Part shown: piece after piece, positions 53,326 through 60,322 of the stretch
How positions within the stretch are numbered: position 1 is the first letter of the stretch
Layout of the letters: each line of letters begins with the position of its first letter
Assembly (NCBI RefSeq): GCF_000024025.1
Contig: NC_013131.1
Coordinates: 10,024,229 to 10,088,228, forward strand
Direction: 5' to 3'
DNA from: Catenulispora acidiphila DSM 44928
GTDB lineage: Bacteria; Actinomycetota; Actinomycetes; Streptomycetales; Catenulisporaceae
DNA: 64,000 nt
Program-made: the position numbers and the translations under genes
Notes under the pieces: model-generated
Databases searched by the model: none
Told to the model about the DNA's origin: nothing
Seen by the model: only the letters and a program-made list of their open reading frames with translations

Positions 53326-53335
53326 TGCACGTGCA
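53326..53335. promoter_or_regulatory. Palindrome TGCACGTGCA at the MFS promoter
   Basis: A perfect 10-bp palindrome starts 2 bp upstream of the MFS -10 element (53318-53323), where bound MarR protein would block RNA polymerase. Confidence 0.5.
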
Positions 53336-53352
53336 CTTAATGCGCAAGCAAT

Positions 53353-53412
53353 TTGTGCGGCGGCACTTTGTGCCGGAGAACCTTGTGCGCCGGAACCTTG
53401 TGCGCTCGCACG
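53353..53412. repeat. Four tandem 15-bp TTGTGC repeats between MFS and MarR genes
   Basis: TTGTGC recurs exactly every 15 bp at 53353, 53368, 53383 and 53398; the full unit is close to TTGTGCGCCGGAACC. The array ends 3 bp before the MarR -10 element TATCAT (53416-53421). It is probably regulatory, because no gene crosses it. Confidence 0.75.
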
Positions 53413-53427
53413 TGTTATCATGTGCCC

Positions 53428-53895
53428 ATGGAGTCCGAGTCCCTCCTCGAGCGAAACCTCGTCGACCAGTGGCGAGACCTCGTCGCGCGCAAGACCCGCG
53501 TGTGGAATGCCTTGGAGCTGGAGCTCGACCGGCGGCACAGCCTGTCGGCCAGCGAGTTCGAGGTACTGGACACGCTGTCGGAGTACGACTGCGCCGACCC
53601 GCCCCGCGTCCAGGAACTGGCCGCCCACGTCCCGATCACGCAGAGCGCCCTCTCCCGCATGATCGGCCGCCTCGAGACCCAGAACCTGGTCACCCGCACC
53701 CTGTGCAACTCCGACCGCCGAGGCGTCTTCGTGGTCCTGACCGACGAGGGCATGCAGCGCCTGGCCGAAGCCCGCCCAACCCACCGCGCGGTCCTCGCCG
53801 CCGAGCTGAGCGCCGCCCCGCCGACCCCCGGCGACACCGTGGCCACGACGAGCGCCGACGCGGTGCTGGTCGAGAGCGGGATGCACGGCGCGTAG
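53428..53895 (+). CDS. MarR-family regulator
   Basis: The 155-residue protein has the MarR winged HTH (about 40-110, with SASEFEVLDTLSEYDCADPP, RVQELAAHVPITQSALSRMI, then NSDRRGVFVVLTDEGMQRL). TATCAT at 53416-53421 ends 6 nt before the ATG, so it appears leaderless. It should repress the divergent exporter and itself. Its last codons (AVLVESGMHGA) are the first, divergent copy of a repeat that continues tandemly downstream. Confidence 0.87.
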   Translation: MESESLLERNLVDQWRDLVARKTRVWNALELELDRRHSLSASEFEVLDTLSEYDCADPPRVQELAAHVPITQSALSRMIGRLETQNLVTRTLCNSDRRGVFVVLTDEGMQRLAEARPTHRAVLAAELSAAPPTPGDTVATTSADAVLVESGMHGA

Positions 53896-54199
53896 GCGCG
53901 GGCACAGGCGGAGGGCACAGGCGAAGGCTGCGGCCGAGCACAAGCCGACGGGTGCTGGTCGAGAACGGCGGGCATGATCGCAGGCGAAAGCAGGCGCCAC
54001 ACATCAGCCCGCGCTGAATACGCGCTGGTCCTGGTCGAGAACGCCGACCATGAACGCAGGCGAAGGCACCCGCGAAAGGTCAGCCCGCGCTGAATACGCG
54101 CTGGTCTTGGTCGAGAGCGGCGGCCATGAACGCAGGAGAAGGCAGGCGCCGAACTTCAGCCCGCGCTGAATGTGCGCTGGTTCTGGTCGAGAGCGGCGA
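53867..54199. repeat. 76-bp tandem repeats starting in the marR 3' end
   Basis: TGGTCGAGA recurs at 53956, 54032, 54108 and 54184, exactly 76 bp apart, and the units between are about 85 percent identical. A diverged first copy begins at 53867 inside the MarR coding end, 89 bp before. As 76 is not a multiple of three, the reading frame shifts each copy, so the array is non-coding. It fills most of the 439-bp gap before the YbaK gene; the rest (54200-54322) holds nothing recognisable. Confidence 0.8.
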
Positions 54200-54322
54200 G
54201 CATGGCGCGTGGCCGTAGTCAGCGCAAGGTTGCCGCAAAGTCGCCACAGGGCCGCCGCCAGGCCTGACCGGCCTTCCTGCACTCCCGCCAAGACCCCCGC
54301 CGCGCCGCTCGAACCCGCGGCG

Positions 54323-54328
54323 TAGATT
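54323..54328 (+). promoter_or_regulatory. -10 TAGATT for a leaderless mRNA
   Basis: TAGATT ends 6 nt before the ATG at 54335; the gap CGGGGC is G-rich but directly abuts the start codon. Confidence 0.5.
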
Positions 54329-54334
54329 CGGGGC

Positions 54335-54877
54335 ATGCCGACCGAAGCCGTAGTGCGTGCCCCTGCCCTGGACCGTCCCGAACTGCTCGCCGCGCCGGTC
54401 GCGGGCGCGCTGCGTGCCTTGCCGGCGTTGGCGGCGCTGGTCGAGGTGGCGCAGATCGATCCCGGGCTGGCTGATACCGAGGCGTTCTGCGCCGCTTATG
54501 GTGTGCTGCCCGAGGAGTCCGCGAACTGCGTGATCGTGGCGGCCCGGCGTGGTGAGGAGACCACGTATGCCGCGTGCATGGTCTTGGCGACCACGAAGGC
54601 TGATGTCAACTCCCTGGTGCGCAAGCACCTTGGGGCGCGCAAGGCGTCGTTCGCGCCGATGGACACCGCGGTGGAGCTCAGCGGCATGGAGTACGGCGGC
54701 ATCACGCCGATCGGTCTGCCCGAGGGGTGGCCGGTCCTGGTCGACGCGGCGGTGGCCGCGGCGCCGGTCGCCGTGATCGGGTCCGGGATCCGCGGCTCGA
54801 AGCTGTGGCTGCCGGGCGCCGCGATCGCCGAGTTGCCCAGAGCCCAGGTCCTCGAAGGGCTCGGCGTCCCGCGCTGA
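54335..54877 (+). CDS. YbaK/EbsC-family aminoacyl-tRNA deacylase-like protein
   Basis: The 180-residue protein has the YbaK fold pattern: ESANCVIVAARRGEETTYAACMVLATTKADVN, then VRKHLGARKASFAPMDTAVELSG, then GGITPIGLPEGWPVLVD and IGSGIRGSKLWLPGA. These are the substrate-pocket blocks, including the GIRGSKL glycine/lysine segment. Members hydrolyse mischarged aminoacyl-tRNAs in trans. The specificity is not deducible. The start appears leaderless. Confidence 0.87.
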   Translation: MPTEAVVRAPALDRPELLAAPVAGALRALPALAALVEVAQIDPGLADTEAFCAAYGVLPEESANCVIVAARRGEETTYAACMVLATTKADVNSLVRKHLGARKASFAPMDTAVELSGMEYGGITPIGLPEGWPVLVDAAVAAAPVAVIGSGIRGSKLWLPGAAIAELPRAQVLEGLGVPR

Positions 54878-54887
54878 CGTGTGAACC

Positions 54888-54926
54888 AGACGGGTTCTGG
54901 ACCGCCCCACGGACCAGAACCCGTCT
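54888..54926 (+). terminator. Hairpin after the YbaK gene
   Basis: AGACGGGTTCTGG (54888-54900) and CCAGAACCCGTCT (54914-54926) are perfect 13-bp inverted arms around a 13-nt loop, 10 bp after the stop codon. Confidence 0.7.
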
Positions 54927-55010
54927 CACCACTACAACGTCATGAGTACGGCGATACGTTGCTGTCAGAATCCACACTTTCCCTCGGATGCCGGAGGGAT
55001 CTTCGGCCGA

Positions 55011-55060
55011 GCGAGACGATGAATCGCTAAGAATCTTGATTCGCTGTCTTATCGTCTCGC
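55011..55060. promoter_or_regulatory. 50-bp dyad upstream of the AraC gene
   Basis: GCGAGACGAT (55011-55020) and ATCGTCTCGC (55051-55060) are perfect inverted arms, and GAATC/GATTC (55021-55025 and 55038-55042) form an inner pair. The dyad ends 11 bp before the TACGGT -10 at 55072-55077 and could be a regulator site or a terminator from upstream. Confidence 0.45.
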
Positions 55061-55084
55061 CGATCAGCGGCTACGGTGGGACCG

Positions 55085-56026
55085 GTGGACATTCTCAGCG
55101 ACGCCCTCGACGCGCTGCGCACCGGTCGCCCCGGAGTCGCGCGCACCGAAGCCCGAGCGCCGTGGGCCATCCGCTACCGGCCGGTCGCGGGGGCGGGATT
55201 CCACATCGTCGCCGAGGGCGCCTGCCATCTGGTGCCGCTGCACGGCCAGCCGCTCGCGCTCAGCGTCGGCGACATCGTCTTCCTGCGGCGCGGGAGCGGC
55301 CACATGCTGTGTGACACGCTCGCCACGCCGCCGGTCGACTTCATCCCGGAGCGTGCGAGCGCTGCCTCTCCCCTCGGCCGCTTCACCGTGCCCGGCGACG
55401 GCGCCGCGACCGTCCTGCTGTGCGGCGCCTACCCGCTGGACGTCGAGCGTCGGCATCCGGTCCTCGGCGACCTGCCGGACGTCATCCACCTGCCCGCCGG
55501 TCCCGGCCGGCATCCCGCGCTGCGCTCCGCGGTCGAGCAGCTCTGCGCGGAGATCCAGGCGCCGCAGCCCGGCTCGGACACGGTCGTCGCGACGCTTGTC
55601 GACCTGCTGCTTCTCTACATCCTGCGGTCCTGGTACGCCGAACAGCCGGACGAGCAGGCCCGCGGCTGGGCGGCAGCCCTCGACGACCCTCTGGTCGCCC
55701 CGGCGCTCCAGGCGATCCACGACGACCCCGGCCACGCCTGGACCGTCGAGTCGCTGGGCGAACGGGCCGGGCTCTCGCGCGCCGCGTTCGCCCGCCGCTT
55801 CGCGACCGTCGTCGGCGAACCGCCGCTGACCTACCTCACCGGCTGGCGGATGGTCACGGCCGCCCGGATGCTGCGACAGTCCGGCGACCCGCTGTCCGCG
55901 ATCGCCGAGCGCAACGGATATACGTCAGAGTTCGCGTTCGCAAAGGCCTTCAAGCGGCAGTTCGGCCTCCCACCCGGTGCTTACCGCCGAGAGCTGCGCA
56001 CCGCCGGGGACCCCGTCGCCGGATGA
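55085..56026 (+). CDS. AraC-family regulator with cupin-type sensor
   Basis: The 313-residue protein has a cupin_6-type sensor (about 20-190, with GACHLVPLHGQPLALSVGDI) and a C-terminal AraC double HTH (about 205-300, with WTVESLGERAGLSRAAFARR, VVGEPPLTYLTGWRMVTAAR and NGYTSEFAFAKAFKRQFG). TACGGT lies 7 nt before the GTG at 55085. No divergent oxidoreductase is present, unlike the paralogue at 45582, so the target is not obvious. Confidence 0.87.
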   Translation: MDILSDALDALRTGRPGVARTEARAPWAIRYRPVAGAGFHIVAEGACHLVPLHGQPLALSVGDIVFLRRGSGHMLCDTLATPPVDFIPERASAASPLGRFTVPGDGAATVLLCGAYPLDVERRHPVLGDLPDVIHLPAGPGRHPALRSAVEQLCAEIQAPQPGSDTVVATLVDLLLLYILRSWYAEQPDEQARGWAAALDDPLVAPALQAIHDDPGHAWTVESLGERAGLSRAAFARRFATVVGEPPLTYLTGWRMVTAARMLRQSGDPLSAIAERNGYTSEFAFAKAFKRQFGLPPGAYRRELRTAGDPVAG

Positions 56027-56151
56027 TCTGAGGCGTTCGCCACACCAGGAAAACACTCAGGAATGTTGCGACACAGGGTGCTGTTTCCCCACCATGGACG
56101 AGCCGGGTCACGCCCCGGCTCTCCGGTCCGCCGGGCCGGCCGACCCCGCCA

Positions 56152-56364
56152 TCACCGGGGCCGGTCGGTCCGGTGCCGTGTGAAGCGCACCGCCTCGACC
56201 GCCGCGCAGCCGACGATCAGCACGACGAAGAACAGCCCGATCGTCGCCGCACTCCCGACCCGCGACGGCGGGAACACGATCTGGCGCACCACGTTCAGGC
56301 CGCCCACCACAAGCACGTAGAGCCACCAGGGCGCCCGCCGCATCCCACTGTTTCCGGCCTCCAT
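56152..56364 (-). CDS. Small two-helix membrane protein
   Basis: The 70-residue protein (MEAGNSGMRRAPWWLYVLVV...) has two hydrophobic segments, about residues 11-27 and 38-56, with a short loop containing FPPSR. GGGAGG precedes the ATG at 56364. It is divergent from a TetR gene with an operator between them. Size and context fit a small membrane-stress or efflux-accessory protein, but I recognise no family. Confidence 0.65.
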   Translation of the reverse strand: MEAGNSGMRRAPWWLYVLVVGGLNVVRQIVFPPSRVGSAATIGLFFVVLIVGCAAVEAVRFTRHRTDRPR

Positions 56365-56410
56365 GGCTGCCTCCCGTTTTTTTAACACAGCGGTATCAAA
56401 AACAATCTAA

Positions 56411-56422
56411 CACACGCGTGTG
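56411..56422. promoter_or_regulatory. TetR operator CACACGCGTGTG
   Basis: A perfect 12-bp palindrome lies just upstream of the TetR gene. Its flank TAACACA recurs at 56383-56389 next to the membrane-protein gene, suggesting a second, weaker site. Confidence 0.6.
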
Positions 56423-56433
56423 AGAATGGCGCC

Positions 56434-57045
56434 GTGCCGAAAGTCGTGGACCACGAGCGCCGACGCGCCGAACTCAGCGAGGCGCTGTGGCGAGTCGCCC
56501 TGCGCGACGGCTTCGACGCGGTGACGGTGCGCTCCGTCGCGCAGGAATCCGGCTGGTCGGCAGGGGCGCTGCGGCACTACTTCCCGGACAAGGCGGAGAT
56601 GGTCCTGTTCGCCATGGACCTGGTCGTCGGCATGGCACAGGACCGGGTCCAGGAACTTCACGCGGGTGGCGGCGACGTGCCCACGGCCGAGGCGCTCCAG
56701 CAGCACCTGGAGCAGCTGCTCCCGCTGGATGCGCCCCGGCGCGTCGAGTCGGAGGTGTGGTTCGCGCTGGTCGCGCTGGCACGCTCCGACGCCCGCCTCG
56801 CTCGGCGACGGCAGGAGATCGACGACACGATCAGGGGATCGGTGGAGAGCGTCGTGATGGTGCTGGACCAGATCGGGCGCCTGGAGCACGGCCGGGATCA
56901 GGACCTGGAGACCCGTCGGCTGCACGCGCTGCTCGACGGACTCGTCATCCAGCTGACCGCCGACCCGCCGCGGCTGACAGTGGACGAAGCACGGGCGATC
57001 ATGGCGAGGCATCTGGCGGATCTGGCCGGGCAGCGCGCCGACTAG
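56434..57045 (+). CDS. TetR-family regulator
   Basis: The 203-residue protein starts from a GTG (VPKVVDHERRRAELSEALW) and has the HTH at about 10-55 (VTVRSVAQESGWSAGALRHY). The helical effector domain is of the BetI type (LLDGLVIQLTADP near the end). No Shine-Dalgarno sequence is visible; GAGAAT ends 6 nt upstream and may be a poor -10. Its likely target is the divergent two-helix membrane protein. Confidence 0.85.
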   Translation: MPKVVDHERRRAELSEALWRVALRDGFDAVTVRSVAQESGWSAGALRHYFPDKAEMVLFAMDLVVGMAQDRVQELHAGGGDVPTAEALQQHLEQLLPLDAPRRVESEVWFALVALARSDARLARRRQEIDDTIRGSVESVVMVLDQIGRLEHGRDQDLETRRLHALLDGLVIQLTADPPRLTVDEARAIMARHLADLAGQRAD

Positions 57046-57063
57046 CGCGGCCCGGCTCAGGCG

Positions 57064-57870
57064 TCACCAGTTGAACAGTTCGGCGATCCCGGCGAGGCCT
57101 TCGAAGGTGGAGCGCACCCGCCTGTTCAGCAGGAGCCAGTACGCGCCGGTCCAGAACGGCGGGAACTTCGGATACAGCGGCTGGAACAGGCGGTACTTCG
57201 AGCCGCCCGACGCCAGGACCTTCACCAGCGAGTACCAGATGAGGCCCACGCCGCACAGCACGAAGTGCACGACCAGCGCCACCGGGGTCAGCAGCCAGCA
57301 GGCGACCCAGTAGAGGCCGACCGCCACGAACGCGAGGGCTATGAAAGGGCTGAACAGGACGATGAAGAAGATCGCCCAGCGGCTGCGCTTCTTCTTCGGC
57401 TTCTTGCCCGCCTGCGCTTGGTCAGGGCCTTGCGGTTGGCCGGGGAACTGCGGCGGCTGGCCGTAGGGCTGGCTTGGGAACTGCTGGCCGGGCACTTGCT
57501 GACCAGGACCCTGCTGACCCGGATACGGCTGCCCCGGAACCTGCTGACCCGAGTATGGCTGCTGACCAGGACCCTGCTGGCCTGGATATTGCTGCTGCCC
57601 CGCATACTGCTGCTGCCCTGCGGGCTGCTGTCCCTGGTACTGCTGCGGCGGAGCCTGCGGATACGGCTGTTGCTGCTGCGGATAAGGCTGCGGCGCACCG
57701 TACTGCTGCTGCGAATACGGCTGTTGCTGCTGCGGAGGCTGCTGCCCGTACGGATTCTGGTACGGCTGCTGCGGCGGCGGACCCTGATACCCCTGCTGCT
57801 GTGGCGGCGGCGCCTGCTGAGGCGGCGGCTGCTGGTAGGGATACGGCTGCTGGTTCGGCTGCTCGGTCAT
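57064..57870 (-). CDS. Pro/Gln-rich membrane protein
   Basis: The 268-residue protein has a cytoplasmic-looking N-terminal region of about 150 residues made of Pro, Gln, Gly and Tyr (units such as QQPYPGQQGPGQQ). A basic stop (KKPKKKRSR) follows, then two hydrophobic segments near 165-222 and a C-terminal YPKFPPFWTGAYW segment. GGGGAGG precedes the start. Such PQ-rich membrane proteins often accompany actinobacterial WXG100 genes, as here 125 bp downstream of one. Function is unknown. Confidence 0.7.
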   Translation of the reverse strand: MTEQPNQQPYPYQQPPPQQAPPPQQQGYQGPPPQQPYQNPYGQQPPQQQQPYSQQQYGAPQPYPQQQQPYPQAPPQQYQGQQPAGQQQYAGQQQYPGQQGPGQQPYSGQQVPGQPYPGQQGPGQQVPGQQFPSQPYGQPPQFPGQPQGPDQAQAGKKPKKKRSRWAIFFIVLFSPFIALAFVAVGLYWVACWLLTPVALVVHFVLCGVGLIWYSLVKVLASGGSKYRLFQPLYPKFPPFWTGAYWLLLNRRVRSTFEGLAGIAELFNW

Positions 57871-57995
57871 CGGTTTCCTCCCCCGTACGGCTGACGAGCA
57901 GGTGACAGAGTACCCGCGACTCCTCTGATGTCCATCGGGTGTTCACCGCACGAAGGCGCCGACAGCCGAGCTGCCGGCGCCGTCCATCGCTCCCG

Positions 57996-58280
57996 TTACG
58001 ACTTCTGCAGCGGCTTCGCCAGGTCCCCGTCGGTCTGCCGGAAGTTGTCCGCCGCGTTCTTCAGCATCTCGGACAGGGCCTTCAGCGATCCGTCGATCTC
58101 CGAGCGGCCGTCCTTCCACCCCGACGAGAACGAGTGCAGCGCGTCCTCGACCTGCGAGGCACCCATCTGTCCGTCGTACTGGTGCGTCCAGTCGCGTGCG
58201 GCGTTCATCCGCGTCCGGATGGACTCCAGCTGACCGCTGAAAGTGTCCAGCGCGTCGACGTCCACAACTAGATCCGGCAT
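57996..58280 (-). CDS. WXG100-family protein
   Basis: The 94-residue protein has the ESX helix-turn-helix hairpin: helix 1 (LVVDVDALDTFSGQLESI), the loop with the family Trp-x-Gly-like motif in SGWKDGRSEID, and helix 2 (LKALSEMLKNAADNFRQTD). It should be exported or act through a type VII system as a dimer. No EccC/EssC ATPase lies in the window. The PQ-rich membrane protein follows in the same direction. Confidence 0.8.
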   Translation of the reverse strand: MPDLVVDVDALDTFSGQLESIRTRMNAARDWTHQYDGQMGASQVEDALHSFSSGWKDGRSEIDGSLKALSEMLKNAADNFRQTDGDLAKPLQKS

Positions 58281-58375
58281 TGCACGCCCCCCTCGTGTTC
58301 AAGCCTCCACGTCCATGACCAGTGTATAAAAGCACGGATGACTGCGGAAACCCCGTATGTTCTCCGCGAACGATC

Positions 58376-59662
58376 TCACTGGACGATCCGGTGCGCGGCC
58401 GCCACCAGAGCTTCGCGAGCCGCTGGAACACCGCCCGCGACCAGCACACCGTCCCGCTTCAGCACCCGGCCGTCCACGATGACGGTGTCGACGTTAGCCG
58501 CGTGCGCCGACGAGACCACCGCGCCGACCGGATCATGGTGCAGCGGCACCAGATTCGGCGCGTCAGCGCGAAGCAGCACCAGGTCGGCTCGCTTGCCGGG
58601 ACGGAGCGAACCGACGCGGTCGGCCAGCCCGAGGGTTTCAGCGCCGCCAAGCGTCGCGGCACGGAGCACGTCGGCAGGACTCGGACGTGGGCCCTCTCCC
58701 AAGTAACCGGTGACGAGAGCCGCGCGCATCACCGTAAACATGTCGCCGGCGGTGGCGGTGACCACGTCCACCCCGAGGCCGTACCCGATCCCGGCGTCCC
58801 GGAGCCGGCCGATCATCGGCGCCCCATGGCCCATCTGTGCCTCGACCGCCGGCGCGATCGCCACCGATCCTCCGGAGGACGCGATCCGCCGCAGTTCCTC
58901 GTCCGGCAGCGAGTTGCCGTGGACGTAGACCGTGTCCGCGGCGATCAAGCCCTCGCGCTCCAACGTCTCGATCGGACGCTCGGCGACCGGACCGGCTCCG
59001 ACGTGCACCGCGATCGGCAGATCCAGTTCGCGCGCCAGCTGCCAGTCCTCGCGCACCGCCTCGATCGGCGAGTACGAAGGACCCATCGGCGACAACGCCA
59101 TGGTCAGCAGGTCGGCGTCCGTGGCGAAGTAGCGCTCGCGGACGCGGCGGATATCGGCGAGGTCGCGGGAGGTACTGAAGACCGGGAAGCCGTAACCGAA
59201 CACCGCGCGGATGCCCGAGTCCTGGAGCGCGGAGACTGCGGCGTCGGCGTGCTCCGGCGAGCGCATCGCGTGAGCGTAGTCCTGAACCGTGGTGACGCCG
59301 GCGTCGAGACATTCGAGGGCGCCGAAGTAGGTGCTCACGCGGAGGTCGTCCGGCGTGAAGCGCGGGCCGAGCCGACCGGCGATCAGCTCCAGATAGCCGC
59401 CGAGATCGGTCTCGGTAGTGAGGGCCCGCAAAGCGGTCAGCCACAGATGGCGATGAGTGTCGACGAAGCCCGGCAAGACAACGTGGCGCGAGGCGTCGAT
59501 GACCTCGGCGTCGATCGCAGCGGCTCCGGCAGCGAGCCCGACGCCGACCTCGACGATGCGACCGTCCTCGATCAGCAGGTCGACACCGGAGCGCACGGTC
59601 GGCGCGGATTCGACGTCGATGAGGCACGCGATGCCCGAGACGAGCAGGCGAGAAGTGCCCAT
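58376..59662 (-). CDS. Amidohydrolase (cytosine deaminase/ATZ-TRZ-like)
   Basis: The 428-residue metal-dependent hydrolase has the HxH motif in VDTHRHLW (H70, H72), further metal histidines in VHVGAG and VHGNSLPDEE, and the catalytic Asp in GLGVDVVT. A C-terminal LRPGKRADLVLL is typical of composite-domain amidohydrolases. It would deaminate a purine, pyrimidine or triazine-like compound in the cytoplasm. The ATG follows GGGAGGGG. It is divergent from a MarR regulator across a palindrome. Confidence 0.88.
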   Translation of the reverse strand: MGTSRLLVSGIACLIDVESAPTVRSGVDLLIEDGRIVEVGVGLAAGAAAIDAEVIDASRHVVLPGFVDTHRHLWLTALRALTTETDLGGYLELIAGRLGPRFTPDDLRVSTYFGALECLDAGVTTVQDYAHAMRSPEHADAAVSALQDSGIRAVFGYGFPVFSTSRDLADIRRVRERYFATDADLLTMALSPMGPSYSPIEAVREDWQLARELDLPIAVHVGAGPVAERPIETLEREGLIAADTVYVHGNSLPDEELRRIASSGGSVAIAPAVEAQMGHGAPMIGRLRDAGIGYGLGVDVVTATAGDMFTVMRAALVTGYLGEGPRPSPADVLRAATLGGAETLGLADRVGSLRPGKRADLVLLRADAPNLVPLHHDPVGAVVSSAHAANVDTVIVDGRVLKRDGVLVAGGVPAAREALVAAAHRIVQ

Positions 59663-59683
59663 GGAAAAATCCCCTCCCTAGAA

Positions 59684-59699
59684 AGCTTTATTAAAAGCT
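59684..59699. promoter_or_regulatory. MarR operator AGCTTT-N4-AAAGCT
   Basis: A perfect 6-bp inverted repeat with spacer ATTA stands out as AT-rich. It lies between the amidohydrolase start and the MarR -10 element and covers the expected -35 of the MarR gene. Confidence 0.6.
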
Positions 59700-59714
59700 A
59701 TCCGAGAAGGGGTC

Positions 59715-59720
59715 TAGGCT
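59715..59720 (+). promoter_or_regulatory. -10 TAGGCT for a leaderless MarR mRNA
   Basis: TAGGCT ends 7 nt before the GTG at 59728, and no ribosome binding site is present. Confidence 0.6.
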
Positions 59721-59727
59721 GTCAAGC

Positions 59728-60276
59728 GTGACCAGCCCTCCGGACCGCGCCGAGCAACTGCTGGCCGCCTGGCGCGCCGAGCTGCCCGAGGTCCTGGGCC
59801 CGACGACCGAGCTCACGAAGCGGGTCCTCATCCTGGCCGGCCGCCTGGACGCCGCCACCCGTGCTGAGCTGCCCGCGCTGGGCCTGACCGTCGCGGCCTA
59901 CGACGTCCTGCTCGCGCTCCGCCGCGCCGGCGCGCCCTACCGCATGCGCTCCAACGAGCTCACCCAGGACCTCCTGCTCAGCACCGGCGGCACCAGCAAC
60001 GTCATCAACCGCCTGGCTGCCGACGGCCTCGTCCACCGCGAGCCGGACCCCGCTGACGGCCGCAGCACCTTGATCCGCCTCACCCCCGAGGGCGTGACCC
60101 TCGCCGAACGCGCGGTCCTCGCCACCAGCGCGGCGCACGAGGCGGTGTTCGCTGGGCTGCCACCCGAGGTCATCGAGGCGGCGACGCTCGCTCTTCGCGC
60201 GATCCCCACTGCACCCCCGACCGGCGCAGTACAGCCGGCAGTCGCCCGGGCGCGGCGACACACCACGCAGCCCTGA
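59728..60276 (+). CDS. MarR-family regulator
   Basis: The 182-residue protein has the MarR winged HTH (about 50-125, with LGLTVAAYDVLLALRRAGAP, MRSNELTQDLLLSTGGTSNV and DPADGRSTLIRLTPEGVTLA, the wing with DGR). It should control the divergent amidohydrolase through the palindrome at 59684-59699, probably in response to the enzyme's substrate. The start appears leaderless. Confidence 0.88.
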   Translation: MTSPPDRAEQLLAAWRAELPEVLGPTTELTKRVLILAGRLDAATRAELPALGLTVAAYDVLLALRRAGAPYRMRSNELTQDLLLSTGGTSNVINRLAADGLVHREPDPADGRSTLIRLTPEGVTLAERAVLATSAAHEAVFAGLPPEVIEAATLALRAIPTAPPTGAVQPAVARARRHTTQP

Positions 60277-60322
60277 ATCGTCCCGTGTAGTCGCGATCGT
60301 GCAGGCCAAGCGCTTTTCCGGG

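Noticed and set aside
53353-54199. The repeat arrays as a possible CRISPR.
   Set aside because: The 15-bp units have no spacers, the 76-bp units are contiguous without unique spacers, and no cas gene is present.
53940-54336. Small open frames on either strand within the 76-bp repeat block.
   Set aside because: The frames shift every 76 bp, lack ribosome binding sites and are only reflections of the repeated sequence.
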